From: AP-15 sp963799085
Lineage (GTDB): Bacteria > Pseudomonadota > Alphaproteobacteria > ATCC43930 > CGMCC-115725
Assembly (NCBI GenBank): GCA_963799085.1
Contig: CAWCWA010000006.1
Location: forward strand, 62,001-126,000
DNA: 64,000 nucleotides
Direction of reading: 5' to 3'
Part shown: one piece after another, positions 1 to 9,986 of the stretch
Layout of the letters: the number at the start of each line of letters is the position of its first letter
Numbering within the stretch: position 1 is the stretch's first letter
Made by a program: the position numbers and the translations under genes
Notes under the pieces: model-generated
Told to the model about the DNA's origin: nothing
The model's database searches: none
The model's input: only the letters and a program-made list of their open reading frames with translations

Positions 1-426
1 GCGTCGCCTGGCGCGACTATGGCGAGGTGATCCTCTGCGCCGACGACGACGAGATGGCGCACAGAGGCCGACCGCATCGCCGCCGAGCATGTCGAGGTGC
101 TGACCCGCGAGCCGCGCTGGTGGCTCGACCGGCTGAAGAATTACGGCGCCCTGTTCCTCGGCCCCGAGACCAACGTCTCCTACGGCGACAAGGTGATCGG
201 CACCAACCACACGCTGCCGACCAAGGGCGCGGCGCGCTACACCGGCGGGCTCTGGGTCGGCAAGTTTCTCAAGACCTGCACCTACCAGGAGGTCAAGACC
301 CCCGAGGCGAGCGCGATGGTCGGCGAATATTGCAGCCGGCTCTGCGCGATCGAGCGCTTCTGGGGCCACAAGGAGCAGGCCGATCTGCGCGTCCGCCGCT
401 ACGGCCGGAAGAACGCCGCCGACTAG
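1..426 (+). CDS. Histidinol dehydrogenase family protein, C-terminal part (5' end outside window, one frameshift)
   Basis: The last ~140 residues of a HisD-fold NAD-dependent alcohol dehydrogenase. The region around GTNHTLPTKGAARYTGGLW matches the HisD signature (GTNH.LPT) but ends in the TGGLWVGKFLKTCTYQEV form. I associate that form with the sulfopropanediol 3-dehydrogenase-like branch rather than histidine biosynthesis; that assignment is from memory and not certain. The frame starts as VAWRDYGEVILCADDDEM and must jump by one base near position 57-64 to continue as EADRIAAEHVEVLTREPRWW, so one extra base is present. The stop is at 424-426. Genes upstream are not visible, so the substrate cannot be inferred from context. 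Confidence 0.75.
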
Positions 427-439
427 CTTCCCGACGCCC

Positions 440-823
440 CTAGGGGTGAGGCGGCAGGTAGCGGATCGCGGCCAGAATAATGCCGACCGCGATGATCATC
501 ATGCTGCCGAGGCGGATCGTCAGGTCGCGCCGCAGCAATTCGATCTCCGCTTTCAACTCCGCCCGCAGCGCTGCGATCTCCGCCCGAACCGCAGCGATCT
601 CCGCCCTCAGTTCCGCCCGCACTCCGGCGATCTCCGTCCGAAGGGCCGCAAATTCCGCCTTCAGCTTCGCCCTTAGCCCCGTAATATCGGCGGACGTCGC
701 AAGCTCGGCCCCGGACATCGCTTCCGCCAAGGCCTCGGCGGTGTCGCCGGCCTGTTTCGGCGGGAAGCCCGCGCCCTCGAGGCGCCGGGCGAGCTTCGGC
801 GTGTCGAACGGCACCGCACCCAT
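440..823 (-). CDS. DUF1640/CCDC90-like coiled-coil protein with C-terminal membrane anchor
   Basis: A 127-residue protein. Residues ~47-101 are a long amphipathic coiled coil built of repeating LRAELRAEIAAVRAEIAAL-type heptads. A single hydrophobic helix (~104-121, SMMIIAVGIILAAI) follows, with a short proline-rich tail. This architecture is typical of the DUF1640 (CCDC90/MCUR1-like) proteins found in alphaproteobacteria, whose bacterial function is not established. It starts at ATG 823 and is divergent from the epimerase at 973. It faces the end of the HisD-like gene with only 13 bp between the two stops. Confidence 0.7.
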   Translation of the reverse strand: MGAVPFDTPKLARRLEGAGFPPKQAGDTAEALAEAMSGAELATSADITGLRAKLKAEFAALRTEIAGVRAELRAEIAAVRAEIAALRAELKAEIELLRRDLTIRLGSMMIIAVGIILAAIRYLPPHP

Positions 824-972
824 CGGCCGGAAACTGAAGATGCGGGCTCTCCGATGTCGAGATCGGTGCAGTGCGCGGCCGCGGCGTTGCGGCGCGAGCG
901 CGATTGCGGCCCGGCCAAGGCAGGGTTACCCTCGGCCGGCGTCATTTCGTAGGCTGATTGGGAGGGAACACC

Positions 973-1914
973 ATGTCGACATTCGTCATCGGCGGCACCG
1001 GCTTCATCGGCCGCCGGCTCGTGCCGTTGCTGGCCCAGCGCGGCGAGGAGGTCGTGTGCATGGACATCAATCCCGGCACCGCCGACTTCTCATCTCTCGG
1101 CAAGCAGGTCCGGGTATTGCGCGGCGACGTCAGCCAGTTCGACGACGTGATGTCGGCGATGACCGAAGCGAAGCCCAGCCGCGTCGTCAATCTCGCCTAC
1201 TACCTCGGCAGCGAGCACATGCCGCACGCCGCGTTCAAGCTCAACATTCTCGGCATGGACAATTGTTTCGAGGCGGCGCGCCTGCTCGGCGTCACTCGTG
1301 TTGCCTATGCCAGCTCGTTGGCGGTCAGCGGCGAACAACACTTCTACGGCGATCGGATCGTGACCGAGGACGATTTTCGCCACGGCCATGTGCAATACGC
1401 GATGCACAAGATCTTCAACGAGTGGCAGGCCGAGGATTACCGTGAAAAGCACGGCCTGGAGATCACCGCGATCCGCCCGGCCAACGTCACCGGCAACGAC
1501 AAGATCGTGGGCTCGGTCGACCACGTCAAATGCATCACCTTCCCGGCGCGCGGCCAGCCAATCTCGTTCCCGTTCAAGGACGCGATGCGTTGTCCGATCC
1601 ATGTCGATGAAATCGCCGAGATCTTCGCACGCGTGATCATGACCGACAAGCCGAAGCACTGGGTCTACAATACCGGCGGCGTCGCGGTGAGCCTCGGCGA
1701 GATCGCCGACATGGTGCGCGAGTTCCTGCCCGACGCCCGGATCAACTTCGAACAGGAAAAAGGCGGCCGGGAAATCTCCGGCAACTACCTGATCGACAAC
1801 ACTCGTCTGGTCCAAGAGTTCGGCGTGCAGTACCGGCCCTATCGGGAGCGCGTTCTGCAGATCATAAACGAAGTCCGCGCCGAGGAGGGCCTCGCCCCGA
1901 TCGCCGACCGCTGA
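973..1914 (+). CDS. NAD-dependent epimerase/dehydratase (extended SDR)
   Basis: A 313-residue extended short-chain dehydrogenase. The Rossmann motif GGTGFIG is at residues 7-13, the serine region ASSLAVSG at about 113-120, and the catalytic pair Y142-x3-K146 sits in QYAMHK. The C-terminal part (GVAVSLGEIADMVREFLPD) resembles the substrate domain of nucleotide-sugar epimerases, but the sugar or CoA substrate cannot be told. I chose ATG 973 because GGGAGG lies seven bases upstream; a TTG fifteen bases earlier is the alternative. It stands alone between two minus-strand genes. Confidence 0.8.
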   Translation: MSTFVIGGTGFIGRRLVPLLAQRGEEVVCMDINPGTADFSSLGKQVRVLRGDVSQFDDVMSAMTEAKPSRVVNLAYYLGSEHMPHAAFKLNILGMDNCFEAARLLGVTRVAYASSLAVSGEQHFYGDRIVTEDDFRHGHVQYAMHKIFNEWQAEDYREKHGLEITAIRPANVTGNDKIVGSVDHVKCITFPARGQPISFPFKDAMRCPIHVDEIAEIFARVIMTDKPKHWVYNTGGVAVSLGEIADMVREFLPDARINFEQEKGGREISGNYLIDNTRLVQEFGVQYRPYRERVLQIINEVRAEEGLAPIADR

Positions 1915-1920
1915 CCGCGA

Positions 1921-2694
1921 CTAGGATGGGCTAGATCGGCGCGCCGGCATAGCGCTGCGCTTGGCTGGGCGAGCGCCATCGCTGCGGGCCTCGTTCAGGA
2001 GGGCCGCGGTTGCGGCCTCGATCCGCTCTTCGAGCAATGTCATCAGCCGGCGGCGCGGCAGCCCGGGGGGGATCGGTTCGAGAAATTCGAGAACGATCCG
2101 GCCCCGCTGTTTGACAAAGCTGCGCCGTCCCCAGAAGAGCCCGGAATTAACGGCGGCCGGCACGACCGGCAGCGCCAGCGCCTGGGCCAGCGCCGCCACC
2201 CCCGGCTGATAGGCCAGGCGCCGGCCAGGGGCGACGCGGGTGCCTTCGGGAAAGATCACGATCGGCCGGCCGGCGGCGGCGGCCGGGCGGGATGCGGCCA
2301 CCATGCGGCGCAGGGCGGCGGCGCCGGCCGTGCGGTCGACGACGATCGAGCCGGCGCGCCGCGCATACCATCCATAGATCGGCAGCCACAGCAATTCGCG
2401 TTTGATCACCACGGCCGGATCGCCCAGCACCAGCGGCAGCACCAGCGCGTCCCAGGCCGACTGGTGCTTCATCGCGACGATGCAGCCACCGTGCGGGAGC
2501 CGGTCAAGGCCGCGAACCTCATGGTCGAGGCCGACGATGATCCGCAACAGAAAGAGCGCACCGCGCGACCAGAAACGGCCGAACCCCATCGCCGCCTTCC
2601 GCGGCAGCAACAGGATCGGCAGCCCCAGCACGCCAAGGATCGCCGTCCAGACGACAAAGGCAACGTTGAACGCGATCGAGCGGAACAAGGTCAC
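1921..2694 (-). CDS. 1-acyl-sn-glycerol-3-phosphate acyltransferase (PlsC family)
   Basis: A 257-residue membrane-associated acyltransferase that would add the second acyl chain to lysophosphatidic acid. An N-terminal hydrophobic segment (residues ~8-30) anchors it. The acyltransferase motif I is H77-QSAW-D82 (HX4D) and motif III is FPEGTR at 148-153. The C-terminal tail is basic and low in complexity. It lies 100 bp downstream of the ABC transporter binding-protein gene on the same strand and may be read from that operon, though its function is unrelated. Closely related lysophospholipid acyltransferases cannot be excluded. Confidence 0.87.
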   Translation of the reverse strand: MTLFRSIAFNVAFVVWTAILGVLGLPILLLPRKAAMGFGRFWSRGALFLLRIIVGLDHEVRGLDRLPHGGCIVAMKHQSAWDALVLPLVLGDPAVVIKRELLWLPIYGWYARRAGSIVVDRTAGAAALRRMVAASRPAAAAGRPIVIFPEGTRVAPGRRLAYQPGVAALAQALALPVVPAAVNSGLFWGRRSFVKQRGRIVLEFLEPIPPGLPRRRLMTLLEERIEAATAALLNEARSDGARPAKRSAMPARRSSPS

Positions 2695-2794
2695 GGGCCC
2701 GACGAGCCCCGGATCGCTGCGACGGCACAGAAGGAAACGGCGGCCCGGCCCGCGCCGCGAGCGAGATCACCGCCCCGGCTGCCTGCCCGTCGCC

Positions 2795-4021
2795 TCAGCC
2801 GAGGACCTTGCCGGTGATCAGAGGGCCGAACAACTGCCATCGCTCGCCGTCGAAGCGGGCCATCTGAACCTGCTTGATCGGCGCGAAGTCGGTCGGGCTG
2901 GTGTTGATTTTGATCCCCGGCAGCAGCATCGGCACGGTGAAGTCGTGCAGGCTGGCCGCCTGCTTCATGACGTTCTCGCGGGTCAGCTCGTCGCCGCATT
3001 GTTTCAATACCTGCACCACGGTCTGCGAGACGGACGGGCCGTAGACGTTGCCGGCGTCGCTCTTGTCGCCCTCTGGATAATACTTGTCCATGAAAGCCGA
3101 CCAACCTTTGTAGCCCGCGTCGTCCTTCCACTGCGGATCGGTCGGGTCCTTCAGATAGAAATCGGAAATCAGATCCTTGGCGTTTTCCAGACCCGCCGGC
3201 TTCAGCGTGGCGGCGACCGAATTGCCGATGCTGCTCAGAACATGCAGCGGCTTCCAGTCGATTTCCGCGGCCTTGCGGATCGCCTGCGCCGCGAATTTCG
3301 GGATGCGCGGTGTTGACAAAGACGTCGCAACCGGCGGCCTTCATCCCGATGATCTGCGAATCGACGGTCGGGTCGGTCGTCTCATAGCCGCCTCCACGGC
3401 GACCATCGATTTTGCCTTGTCGCCCAGCCCGTCCTTGACGCCCTTCAGGTAATCCTTGCCGAAATCGTCGTTCTGGTAGAGCACGCCGATCTTGCCGTCC
3501 GGCTTGTGCTCCATGATGTAGGCGGCATAGATGCGCCCCTCGCTCTGGTAGTTCGGCTGCCAGCCGATCGTCCACGGATAGTGCTTCGGATCGTCCCATT
3601 TGGTGGCGCCGGTCGCAACGAACAGCTGCGGCACCTTCTTCTGGTTCATGTAGTGCCAGATCGCCGAATTGGTCGGGGTTCCGAGAGGGCTGGCGATCAG
3701 CAGCACACCGTCCTGCTCGACCAGCTTGCGCACCTGTTCGACAGTCTTCGGCGGACTGTAGCCGTCGTCGTAGGAGATGAAGTTGATCTTGCGGCCGTTC
3801 ACCCCGCCCTGATCGTTGATCATCCTGTAATATGCGGCCATCGATTTGGGGATCGTGCCATAGGACGAGGCTGGTCCGCTATAGGGGCCGGTATTGCCGA
3901 TCTTTATTTCAGTGTCGGTGACGCCGGGTCCGTATTTCTTCTCGGCTCGCGCGGGCAGCGCTGCAAGGGCGACCGCACCGGGTGCGGCCGCAAGAATCGA
4001 TCGGCGGGTGATGGTTTTCAT
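2795..4021 (-). CDS. ABC transporter substrate-binding protein, branched-chain amino acid type (two frameshifts)
   Basis: A periplasmic ligand-binding protein of the LivJ/LivK class, about 405 residues after repair. The start ATG overlaps the livM stop (ATGA). The N-terminus is a twin-arginine-like signal (TRRSILAAAPGAVALAALPARA region, written here in parts), followed by the typical IKIGNTGPYSGPAS and IGVLYQNDDFGKDYLKG segments. The frame breaks twice. Near 3385 a base seems missing before YETTDPTVDSQIIGMKAAG, and near 3320 an extra base separates that piece from PKFAAQAIRKAAEIDWKPL. The C-terminal half then runs to 2795. It is the ligand-binding partner of LivG-F-H-M encoded just upstream. 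The ligand is unknown; aromatic or other carboxylate substrates are as likely as leucine. Confidence 0.87.
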
Positions 4022-5061
4022 GGTTGACTCCTCCTGGCCTTAACACTTCGCAGCGTCGCCAGCCGCGCCGCCATCTGCCGCGCGAAACCGGCGGCCCCCG
4101 ACGGCATGACAAAGATCACCAACAGCAGGATGACGCCATAAATAGCGCCGGAAAGGCCTCTCGACACGCTCTCGGCGATGTTGGGGACAAAGAGCACGAA
4201 CAAGCCGCCGAACAGGCTGCCCGGTATCGAGCCGACGCCGCCGACCACGAGCCCGACCAGGAGCGAGATCGACAACAGAAAGGTGAAACTGTCGGGCGCC
4301 ACGAACTGGACGGCAATCGCGCCGAGGGCGCCGGCGACGCCCGTATAGAGCGCGCTGACGCCGAAGGTCAGGGTCTTGTAGAGTGCCGTGTTGATCCCCA
4401 TCGCCGCCGCGGCCAGCGGGTGGTCGCGGATCGCCATGATCGCCCGGCCGGAGCGACTTCGCACGAGGCCCGCGGCGCCCGCGAACATCAGCAAGATCAC
4501 CGCCAGTGTGAAGTAGTAAAGCCACTGGTCGGGGTTGAGCGGCACACCCGGCGGCGGGTCGGGTTTCAGGATCGCGATCCCCTGCACGCCGCCGGTAAAG
4601 TCTTCGAGCGGCCGGAATTTGAGGATCTGCGGCATCGCTGTCGCGAGAGCGAACGTGGCGAGCGCCAGATAAAGGCCCTGCAGGCGCAATGCCGGCAATC
4701 CGAACAGAAAGCCGACGAGAAAGCACACCGCACCGGCGCAAGGCAGGGTCCAGTAATAGGCGAGATCGTATCGGTCCATCAGGATCGCCGCAGTATAGGC
4801 GCCGATCCCGTAAAAGGCGCTGTGCCCGAGCGAAAACTGGCCGTTGAAGCCGGTCAGGAGATTGAGCCCGAGGATCGCCAGGCCGTAGACCATCACCAGC
4901 GTCAGCTGAAAGGCGACAAAGTTCTTGACCAGGAACGGGATCGCCAGCGCGACGACGATTGCAGCCCCGATCGCCAGCTGGCGTGCCCGCGGGTGCACGG
5001 CCGCGGTCATGGTCCGCACCCGGATCGGCCGGTCGACGGCTTGCGGGGCCGGCGCCGTCAC
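4018..5061 (-). CDS. livM: Branched-chain amino acid ABC transporter permease LivM
   Basis: Inner-membrane permease, 347 residues. It has about eight to nine hydrophobic segments, a LivM-type GLNLLTGFNGQFSLGHSAFY motif and the cytoplasmic EAA-like loop around SGRAIMAIRDHPLAAAAMGI. I set the start at GTG 5061 because it overlaps the livH stop as GTGA, the same coupling used elsewhere in this operon; an ATG 17 codons later is an alternative. Its own TGA overlaps the ATG of the binding-protein gene. An apparent 639-residue livH-livM fusion in this frame is an artefact of the livH frameshift. Confidence 0.9.
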   Translation of the reverse strand: MTAPAPQAVDRPIRVRTMTAAVHPRARQLAIGAAIVVALAIPFLVKNFVAFQLTLVMVYGLAILGLNLLTGFNGQFSLGHSAFYGIGAYTAAILMDRYDLAYYWTLPCAGAVCFLVGFLFGLPALRLQGLYLALATFALATAMPQILKFRPLEDFTGGVQGIAILKPDPPPGVPLNPDQWLYYFTLAVILLMFAGAAGLVRSRSGRAIMAIRDHPLAAAAMGINTALYKTLTFGVSALYTGVAGALGAIAVQFVAPDSFTFLLSISLLVGLVVGGVGSIPGSLFGGLFVLFVPNIAESVSRGLSGAIYGVILLLVIFVMPSGAAGFARQMAARLATLRSVKARRSQP

Positions 5062-5937
5062 ACCCGGCTCACCACGGTGCGGCCGAAAATGCCGCTGGGT
5101 TTCACCATCAGCACCGCGACGATCAGGATCAGCGCGATCGTCAGCTTCAGTTCGCGCCCGACATAGGGGATGAAGGTGCCGGCGAGGTTCTCGATCACGC
5201 CGACGGCAAAACCGCCTGCCACAGCACCGCCTGGGCTCGACAGGCCGCCGAGCACCGCGCCGGCGAAACCGTAGAGCAGCACGCCCAGCATCATGTTCGG
5301 TTCGAGAAACACCACCGGTGCGATCAGCATGCCGGCCACCGCCCCGATCGCCGCCGACATGCCCCAGCCGAGCGCCAGCATCCAGCCGACGCGAATCCCG
5401 ACAAGCCGCGCCGAATCCGGGTTGGCCGCCGCCGCCCGCATCGCCAGCCCGAGCCGCGAGCCGCGGAAGAAGACGATAGAGCAGGCCGAGCATGACCAGC
5501 GTCACGCCGATCATGCCCGCCTGGTGGGTGCTGATCAGCCCCTGCCCAAACAGCGGCGTGGTGCCGAACGGCGTCGGGAAAGTCTTGATCGTGAAGTCCC
5601 AAATCTCGCCGGCCGAGCTGTTGAGGATGCTGTAGAGCGCGATGAAGGCGACGATCTGGCTGAGCACCGGGGCGTTGTGGATCGGGCGGAACAATATCCG
5701 TTCGATCGCGACGCCGCCGACAAACGACAGCGCCACAGCGCCGATAAACGCCAGCCAGTACGGCAGCCCCCATTGGATCATCTGCCAGGCGAGGAAGGTC
5801 GAGAACATCGCCATTTCGCCCTGGGCGAAATTCAGATGGTCGATCGCCTGATAGATCATGACGACGGCGAGCGCCATCGCGGCATAGATCGCCCCGGTCG
5901 CCAGCCCCGCCAGTAATTGCTGCAGCAAAAGTTCCAT
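5058..5937 (-). CDS. livH: Branched-chain amino acid ABC transporter permease LivH (one frameshift)
   Basis: Inner-membrane permease paired with LivM. The N-terminus has the LivH hallmark of a hydrophobic start followed by NFAQGEMAMFSTF, and multiple membrane segments follow. The frame is lost near 5470: removing one base turns LLYRLLPRLAARAG into a LYVFFRGSRLGLAMRAAAAN continuation, which is the conserved LivH loop. The protein ends LTIALILIVAVLMVKPSGIF. About 292 residues after repair, a normal length. The start lies 8 bp after the livF stop. Confidence 0.9.
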
Positions 5938-5945
5938 GGCGGCGC

Positions 5946-6653
5946 CTAGTACCCGAGATACGAGCGGCGGACGGCCTCGTCCCTGGCGAGCTCGCGCGCC
6001 GGTCCGGCCATGACGATACGCCCGGTTTCGAGCAGATAGGCCCGATCGGCGAGATCGAGCGCCAGGGCCGCGTTCTGCTCGACGATCAGCATCGCCACAC
6101 CCAGTTCGGCGTGCAGCCGCCGCAGGATCGCGAACAATTCCTCGACGATCAGCGGCGCCAGTCCGAAGGACGGTTCGTCGAGCAACAATAAGCGGGGCCG
6201 CAGCATCAACGCCCGGCCGACCGCGAGCATCTGTTGTTCGCCGCCGCTCAGCGTCCCCGCCTGCTGGGCGCGGCGTTCCTTCAGTCTCGGAAAATGGCTG
6301 TAAACCTCGACGATGTCCTCGGCGATCGCCCGGCGGTCGCGCCGCGCCATCGCCCCCAATTGCAGGTTTTCCTCGACGCTCATGCGCACAAAGGTGCCGC
6401 GTCCCTCGGGCACATGCGCGATCCCGAGCCGCACGATGTCCTCGGTCGCGCGTCCGGCGATCGATCCCTCGTCAAAGCGGACCTCGCCGGTCATCCGGAC
6501 CATCCCGCAGATCGCCCGCAAGGTCGTCGTCTTGCCGGCGCCGTTGGCCCCGAGCAGCGTGACGATGCCGCCCTCTTCGAGTTCGAAATCGAGCCCGTGC
6601 AGGGCTTGGTTGGCCCCGTAAAAGGCCCGCAGCCCGCGCACTTCGAGCATCAT
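5946..6653 (-). CDS. livF: Branched-chain amino acid ABC transporter ATP-binding protein LivF
   Basis: A 235-residue ABC ATPase. The Walker A motif GANGAGKT is at residues ~35-42, the signature LSGGEQQML and Walker B LLLLDEPSFGLAP follow, and the H-loop region is replaced by the IVEQN form typical of LivF. The start is the first ATG of ATGATG at 6653, overlapping the livG stop. It energises LivH-LivM together with LivG. Confidence 0.93.
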   Translation of the reverse strand: MMLEVRGLRAFYGANQALHGLDFELEEGGIVTLLGANGAGKTTTLRAICGMVRMTGEVRFDEGSIAGRATEDIVRLGIAHVPEGRGTFVRMSVEENLQLGAMARRDRRAIAEDIVEVYSHFPRLKERRAQQAGTLSGGEQQMLAVGRALMLRPRLLLLDEPSFGLAPLIVEELFAILRRLHAELGVAMLIVEQNAALALDLADRAYLLETGRIVMAGPARELARDEAVRRSYLGY

Positions 6654-7438
6654 TTGTCGGGCTCGCGCGGCTTGCCGAGATAGGCGCGGATCACCGCTTC
6701 GTCCTCTTGCACCTGCGAGGGTGTGCCCTCGGCGATCTTTCGCCCGAAGTCGAGCGCCACGACCTTGTCCGAGACGGACATGACAAGGCTCATGTGATGC
6801 TCGACGAGCAGCACGGTCACATGCCGGTCGTGGCGCAGGCGCCGGATCAAGGCACCCAGTTCGTCGACCTCCTCGTGGTTGAGTCCGCCCGCCGGTTCGT
6901 CGAGCAGCAGGAGTTTCGGCTGCCCGGCCAGCGCGCGGGCGAGTTCGACCCGCTTGCGCGTCCCGAGCGGCAGACCATCGGGCAATTCTTCGGCGGCCTC
7001 GCGCAGGTCGAGCAGGTCGAGCAATCCCCAGGCGGTTTCGGCGAGCCCGCGTTCCTGCCGCCGGACCCAGGGTAGGTGCAAGGTGTCGCTGACAAAATCG
7101 CTGCGGTGGCGGGCATGGCCGCCGATCCGGACATTGTCGAAGACCGATTGGCGCGGAAACAGCGCCAGGTTCTGAAAGGTGCGGGCGATCCCGATCTTGG
7201 CGATGCGGTGCGGTGGCCGCGACAGGAGTGAGCGCCCTTCGAACCGGATGTCGCCGCGGTTCGGCGTGTAGAGGCGGCTGAGGCAGTTGAAGAGCGTGGT
7301 CTTGCCGGCGCCGTTCGGGCCGATCAGGCCGAGGATCTGCCCCTCCTCGAGATCGAACGAGACCCCGTCGAGCGCGACGATCCCGCCGAAGCGCACGCCG
7401 ATATCGCTGACTTCGAGAAGCTTCGGCGCGCCGGGCAT
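6650..7438 (-). CDS. livG: Branched-chain amino acid ABC transporter ATP-binding protein LivG
   Basis: A 262-residue ABC ATPase with Walker A GPNGAGKT, Walker B LLLLDEPAGGLN and the LivG-type HHMSLVMSVSDKVVALDFG C-terminal segment. The ABC signature is weak (LPLGTRKRVELARAL), as is common in LivG. It is the first gene of the minus-strand transporter operon. About 200 bp separate it from the divergent FadB-like gene at 7641, so the operon promoter should lie there. I could not pick out a convincing -35/-10 pair. Confidence 0.93.
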   Translation of the reverse strand: MPGAPKLLEVSDIGVRFGGIVALDGVSFDLEEGQILGLIGPNGAGKTTLFNCLSRLYTPNRGDIRFEGRSLLSRPPHRIAKIGIARTFQNLALFPRQSVFDNVRIGGHARHRSDFVSDTLHLPWVRRQERGLAETAWGLLDLLDLREAAEELPDGLPLGTRKRVELARALAGQPKLLLLDEPAGGLNHEEVDELGALIRRLRHDRHVTVLLVEHHMSLVMSVSDKVVALDFGRKIAEGTPSQVQEDEAVIRAYLGKPREPDK

Positions 7439-7640
7439 TACCCGAGGCCGAGCCCGCCCGCGCCAACTCGCCCCGTCATCCTTATTATCCTCCCAAAACG
7501 CCCGGCTGCGCCGGCTTTAGTTGCGGGCCAACCTGCCAATCGCTAGTTTTCAAGTCAAGCGCGCCTTCGCTCGCCGCTTCCCGGTGGCGGCGGCCGATTT
7601 TGAGAGCAACCTTTGACCCCGGACAGGGCGGGACGCGGCT

Positions 7641-9726
7641 ATGGGCAACATCAATCCGAGCGTCGATTTGCGGCGGGACGGCGAGATTGCGGTCGTCACC
7701 GTCGACAACCCGCCGGTCAACGCGCTGAAGCACGAAGTGCGCGCCGGGCTCGCCGCGGCGTTGGCGCGGGCGCGGGACGACGCGTCGGTCGAGGCCGTCG
7801 TCATCGCCTGCGCCGGGCGGACCTTCTTCGCCGGCGCCGACATCACCGAGTTCGGCAAGCCGCCGCAGGCCCCGGGGCTTGGCGAGGTCATCGCCGCGAT
7901 CGAGGCAATGCCGAAGCCGGTGGTCGCGGCGATCCATGGCGCCGCACTCGGCGGCGGGTTCGAGTTGGCGCTTGCCTGCCATTTCCGGGTGGCGGCGCCG
8001 ACCGCGCGGGTCGGCCTGCCCGAAGTCAAGCTCGGCCTCCTGCCGGGCGCCGGCGGCACGCAGCGCCTGCCGCGGCTGGTAGGCCCGGAAAAGGCGCTCA
8101 GGATGATCGTGACCGGTGATCCGATCCCGGCGGCCGAAGCGCTCGCCGACGGCGTCCTCGACGCTATCGCCGAGGGCGATCTGACGACGGACGCGATCGT
8201 CTTTGCCCGCCGGGTTCTGGCGGAAAAGCGGCCGTTGCGGCGCGTGCGCGACCGGGACGACAAGCTGGCGCCGGCGCGGGCCGATCCCGGCGCATTCGAC
8301 GCGGCCGCCGCCGCATTGACCCGCAGGCTGCGCGGCCGGGAGGCTCCGGCCGCCTGTGTCGAGGCGGTGCGCAACGCCTTCACGCTGCCGTTTGAAGAAG
8401 GCCTGCGGCGGGAGAGCGAACTCTTCCGCAAGCTCGTCGCCGGCGACCAGTCAAAGGCGCAGCGCCATGTCTTCTTTGCCGAGCGCGAGGCGGCCAAGGT
8501 CCCCGGCATCCCGGAGGGAACGCGGCCGCGGCCGATCGCGCAGGCCGCGGTGATCGGTGGTGGGACGATGGGCGGCGGCATCGCGATGTGCTTCGCCAAC
8601 GCCGGCATCCCGGTGACCCTGGTCGAGACCGGCGCCGATCTCTTGCAGCAGGGGCCTCGATCGGATCGCCGGGAATTACCGTGCGACCGCCGCGCGTGGC
8701 GGGCTGACGGTCGAGGAGATGGAGCGGCGCATCGGCCTGATCGGCGGAGCGGTCGGGCTCGACGCCGCCGCCGAAGCCGATGTCGTGATCGAGGCGGTGT
8801 TCGAGGAAATGGACCTCAAGAAGCGGGTCTTCGCCGATCTCGACCGGGTCGCCAAACCGGGGGCGCTGCTCGCGACCAACACCTCGACCCTCGATGTCGA
8901 CGAGATCGCCGCCGCCACTTCCCGGCCGCAGGACGTGGTCGGAACCCATTTCTTCAGCCCGGCCAACGTCATGCGGCTCCTGGAGATCGTCCGGGGAGCG
9001 AAGAGCGCGCCCGACGCGGTGACAACCGCGCTGGCGCTCGGCCGCCGGCTCGGCAAGGTGCCGGTCGTAGTCGGCGTGTGCTACGGGTTTGTCGGCAACC
9101 GGATGCTGGCGCGCCGCTCGGTCGAGGCCGAGCGTCTGCTGCTCGAGGGGGCGTTGCCGCAACAGGTCGAAGCCGCACTCGTCGAATTCGGTCTGCCGAT
9201 GGGGCCGTTTGCGATGATGGATTTGGCCGGGCTCGATGTCGGCTGGCGCATCCGCAAGGGCAGGGGCGAGACGGCGGTGATCGAGGACGCGCTGTGCGAA
9301 GCCGGGCATTTCGGCCAGAAGACCGGCAAGGGCTATTTCCGCTACGAGGCGGGCTCCCGCGCGCCGATCCCGGACGCCGAGGTCGAGCGCATCATTCTCG
9401 ACGCCTCCGCCCGGCTCGGCGTCGCCCGCCGGCCGATCTCGGCCGAGGAGATCGTCGAGCGCACGGTCTTCCCGATGATCAACGAAGGCGCCCGCATCCT
9501 TGAGGAGGGGATCGCCGCGCGCCCCGGCGACATCGACGTCGTCTGGGTCTATGGCTACGGCTGGCCGGTATGGCGCGGCGGCCCTATGTATTACGCCGAT
9601 GGGCTCGGCCTCGCCAATCTGCGCGACCGGCTCGATTTCTACGCCGAGCGCTCGGGCGACGAGAGCCTGCGCCCGGCCCCACTGATCCGCCGCCTCGCCG
9701 CCGAGGGACGAGGATTTTCAGCATGA
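7641..9726 (+). CDS. Bifunctional enoyl-CoA hydratase/3-hydroxyacyl-CoA dehydrogenase, FadB/FadJ-like (one frameshift)
   Basis: A multifunctional beta-oxidation enzyme of ~695 residues after repair. The N-terminal crotonase domain carries the oxyanion loops CAGRTFFAGADITEF and HGAALGGGFELALA. The HAD domain has the Rossmann motif AVIGGGTMGGGIAMCFANAG, then TNTSTLDV and GTHFFSPANVMRLLEIV with the catalytic histidine. A C-terminal dehydrogenase domain follows (ERTVFPMINEGARILEEG). The frame shifts by one extra base near 8655, inside GADLLQQG/LDRIAGNYRA. This architecture (hydratase first, ~700 residues) fits the alphaproteobacterial FadJ-like class. Its stop overlaps the ATG of the antitoxin gene. 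Confidence 0.9.
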
Positions 9727-9986
9727 CGCAATCTGAAGAGGAAATCGGAGCGGTCGCGGCGGCGGCCGAAAAGCTTGAAGATGAGGCGATGAAGCTTCCG
9801 ACCAAGTTGCGTGCCCGTCTTGCCCGGCGATTGATCGCCAGTCTGGATCCGGAGCCGGCGGATCCGGGTGTTGAGGAGTCGTGGACGGTTGAGGCGCCCC
9901 GCCGCTTGGAGGAGCTCGTCAACGGGAAAGTCGCCGGCATTCCCGCCGAGGATGCCCTGAGAAAGGCGCGTGCGGCGCTGCGGTGA
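9723..9986 (+). CDS. Addiction module component / antitoxin (TIGR02574-like)
   Basis: An 87-residue acidic-then-basic protein. The conserved block KLPTKLRARLARRLIASLDPE followed by SWTVEAPRRLEELVNGKVAG matches the small 'putative addiction module component' family, whose members pair with ParE/RelE toxins. The ATG at 9723 overlaps the fadB-like stop (ATGA), and its own TGA overlaps the GTG of the toxin gene. It is therefore translationally coupled on both sides. Function is inferred from family and pairing. Confidence 0.8.
   Translation: MTQSEEEIGAVAAAAEKLEDEAMKLPTKLRARLARRLIASLDPEPADPGVEESWTVEAPRRLEELVNGKVAGIPAEDALRKARAALR

Noticed and set aside
4018..5937. A 639-residue LivH-LivM fusion permease
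   Set aside because: It exists only because a +1 shift in livH throws the frame into that of livM. The true livH end is in another frame (5058-5441), and livM has its own GTG overlapping the livH stop.
5946..7466. A 506-residue double ATP-binding protein
   Set aside because: The first ~250 residues are an out-of-frame reading of livG with no motifs. LivG and LivF are separate genes with an ATGA overlap.
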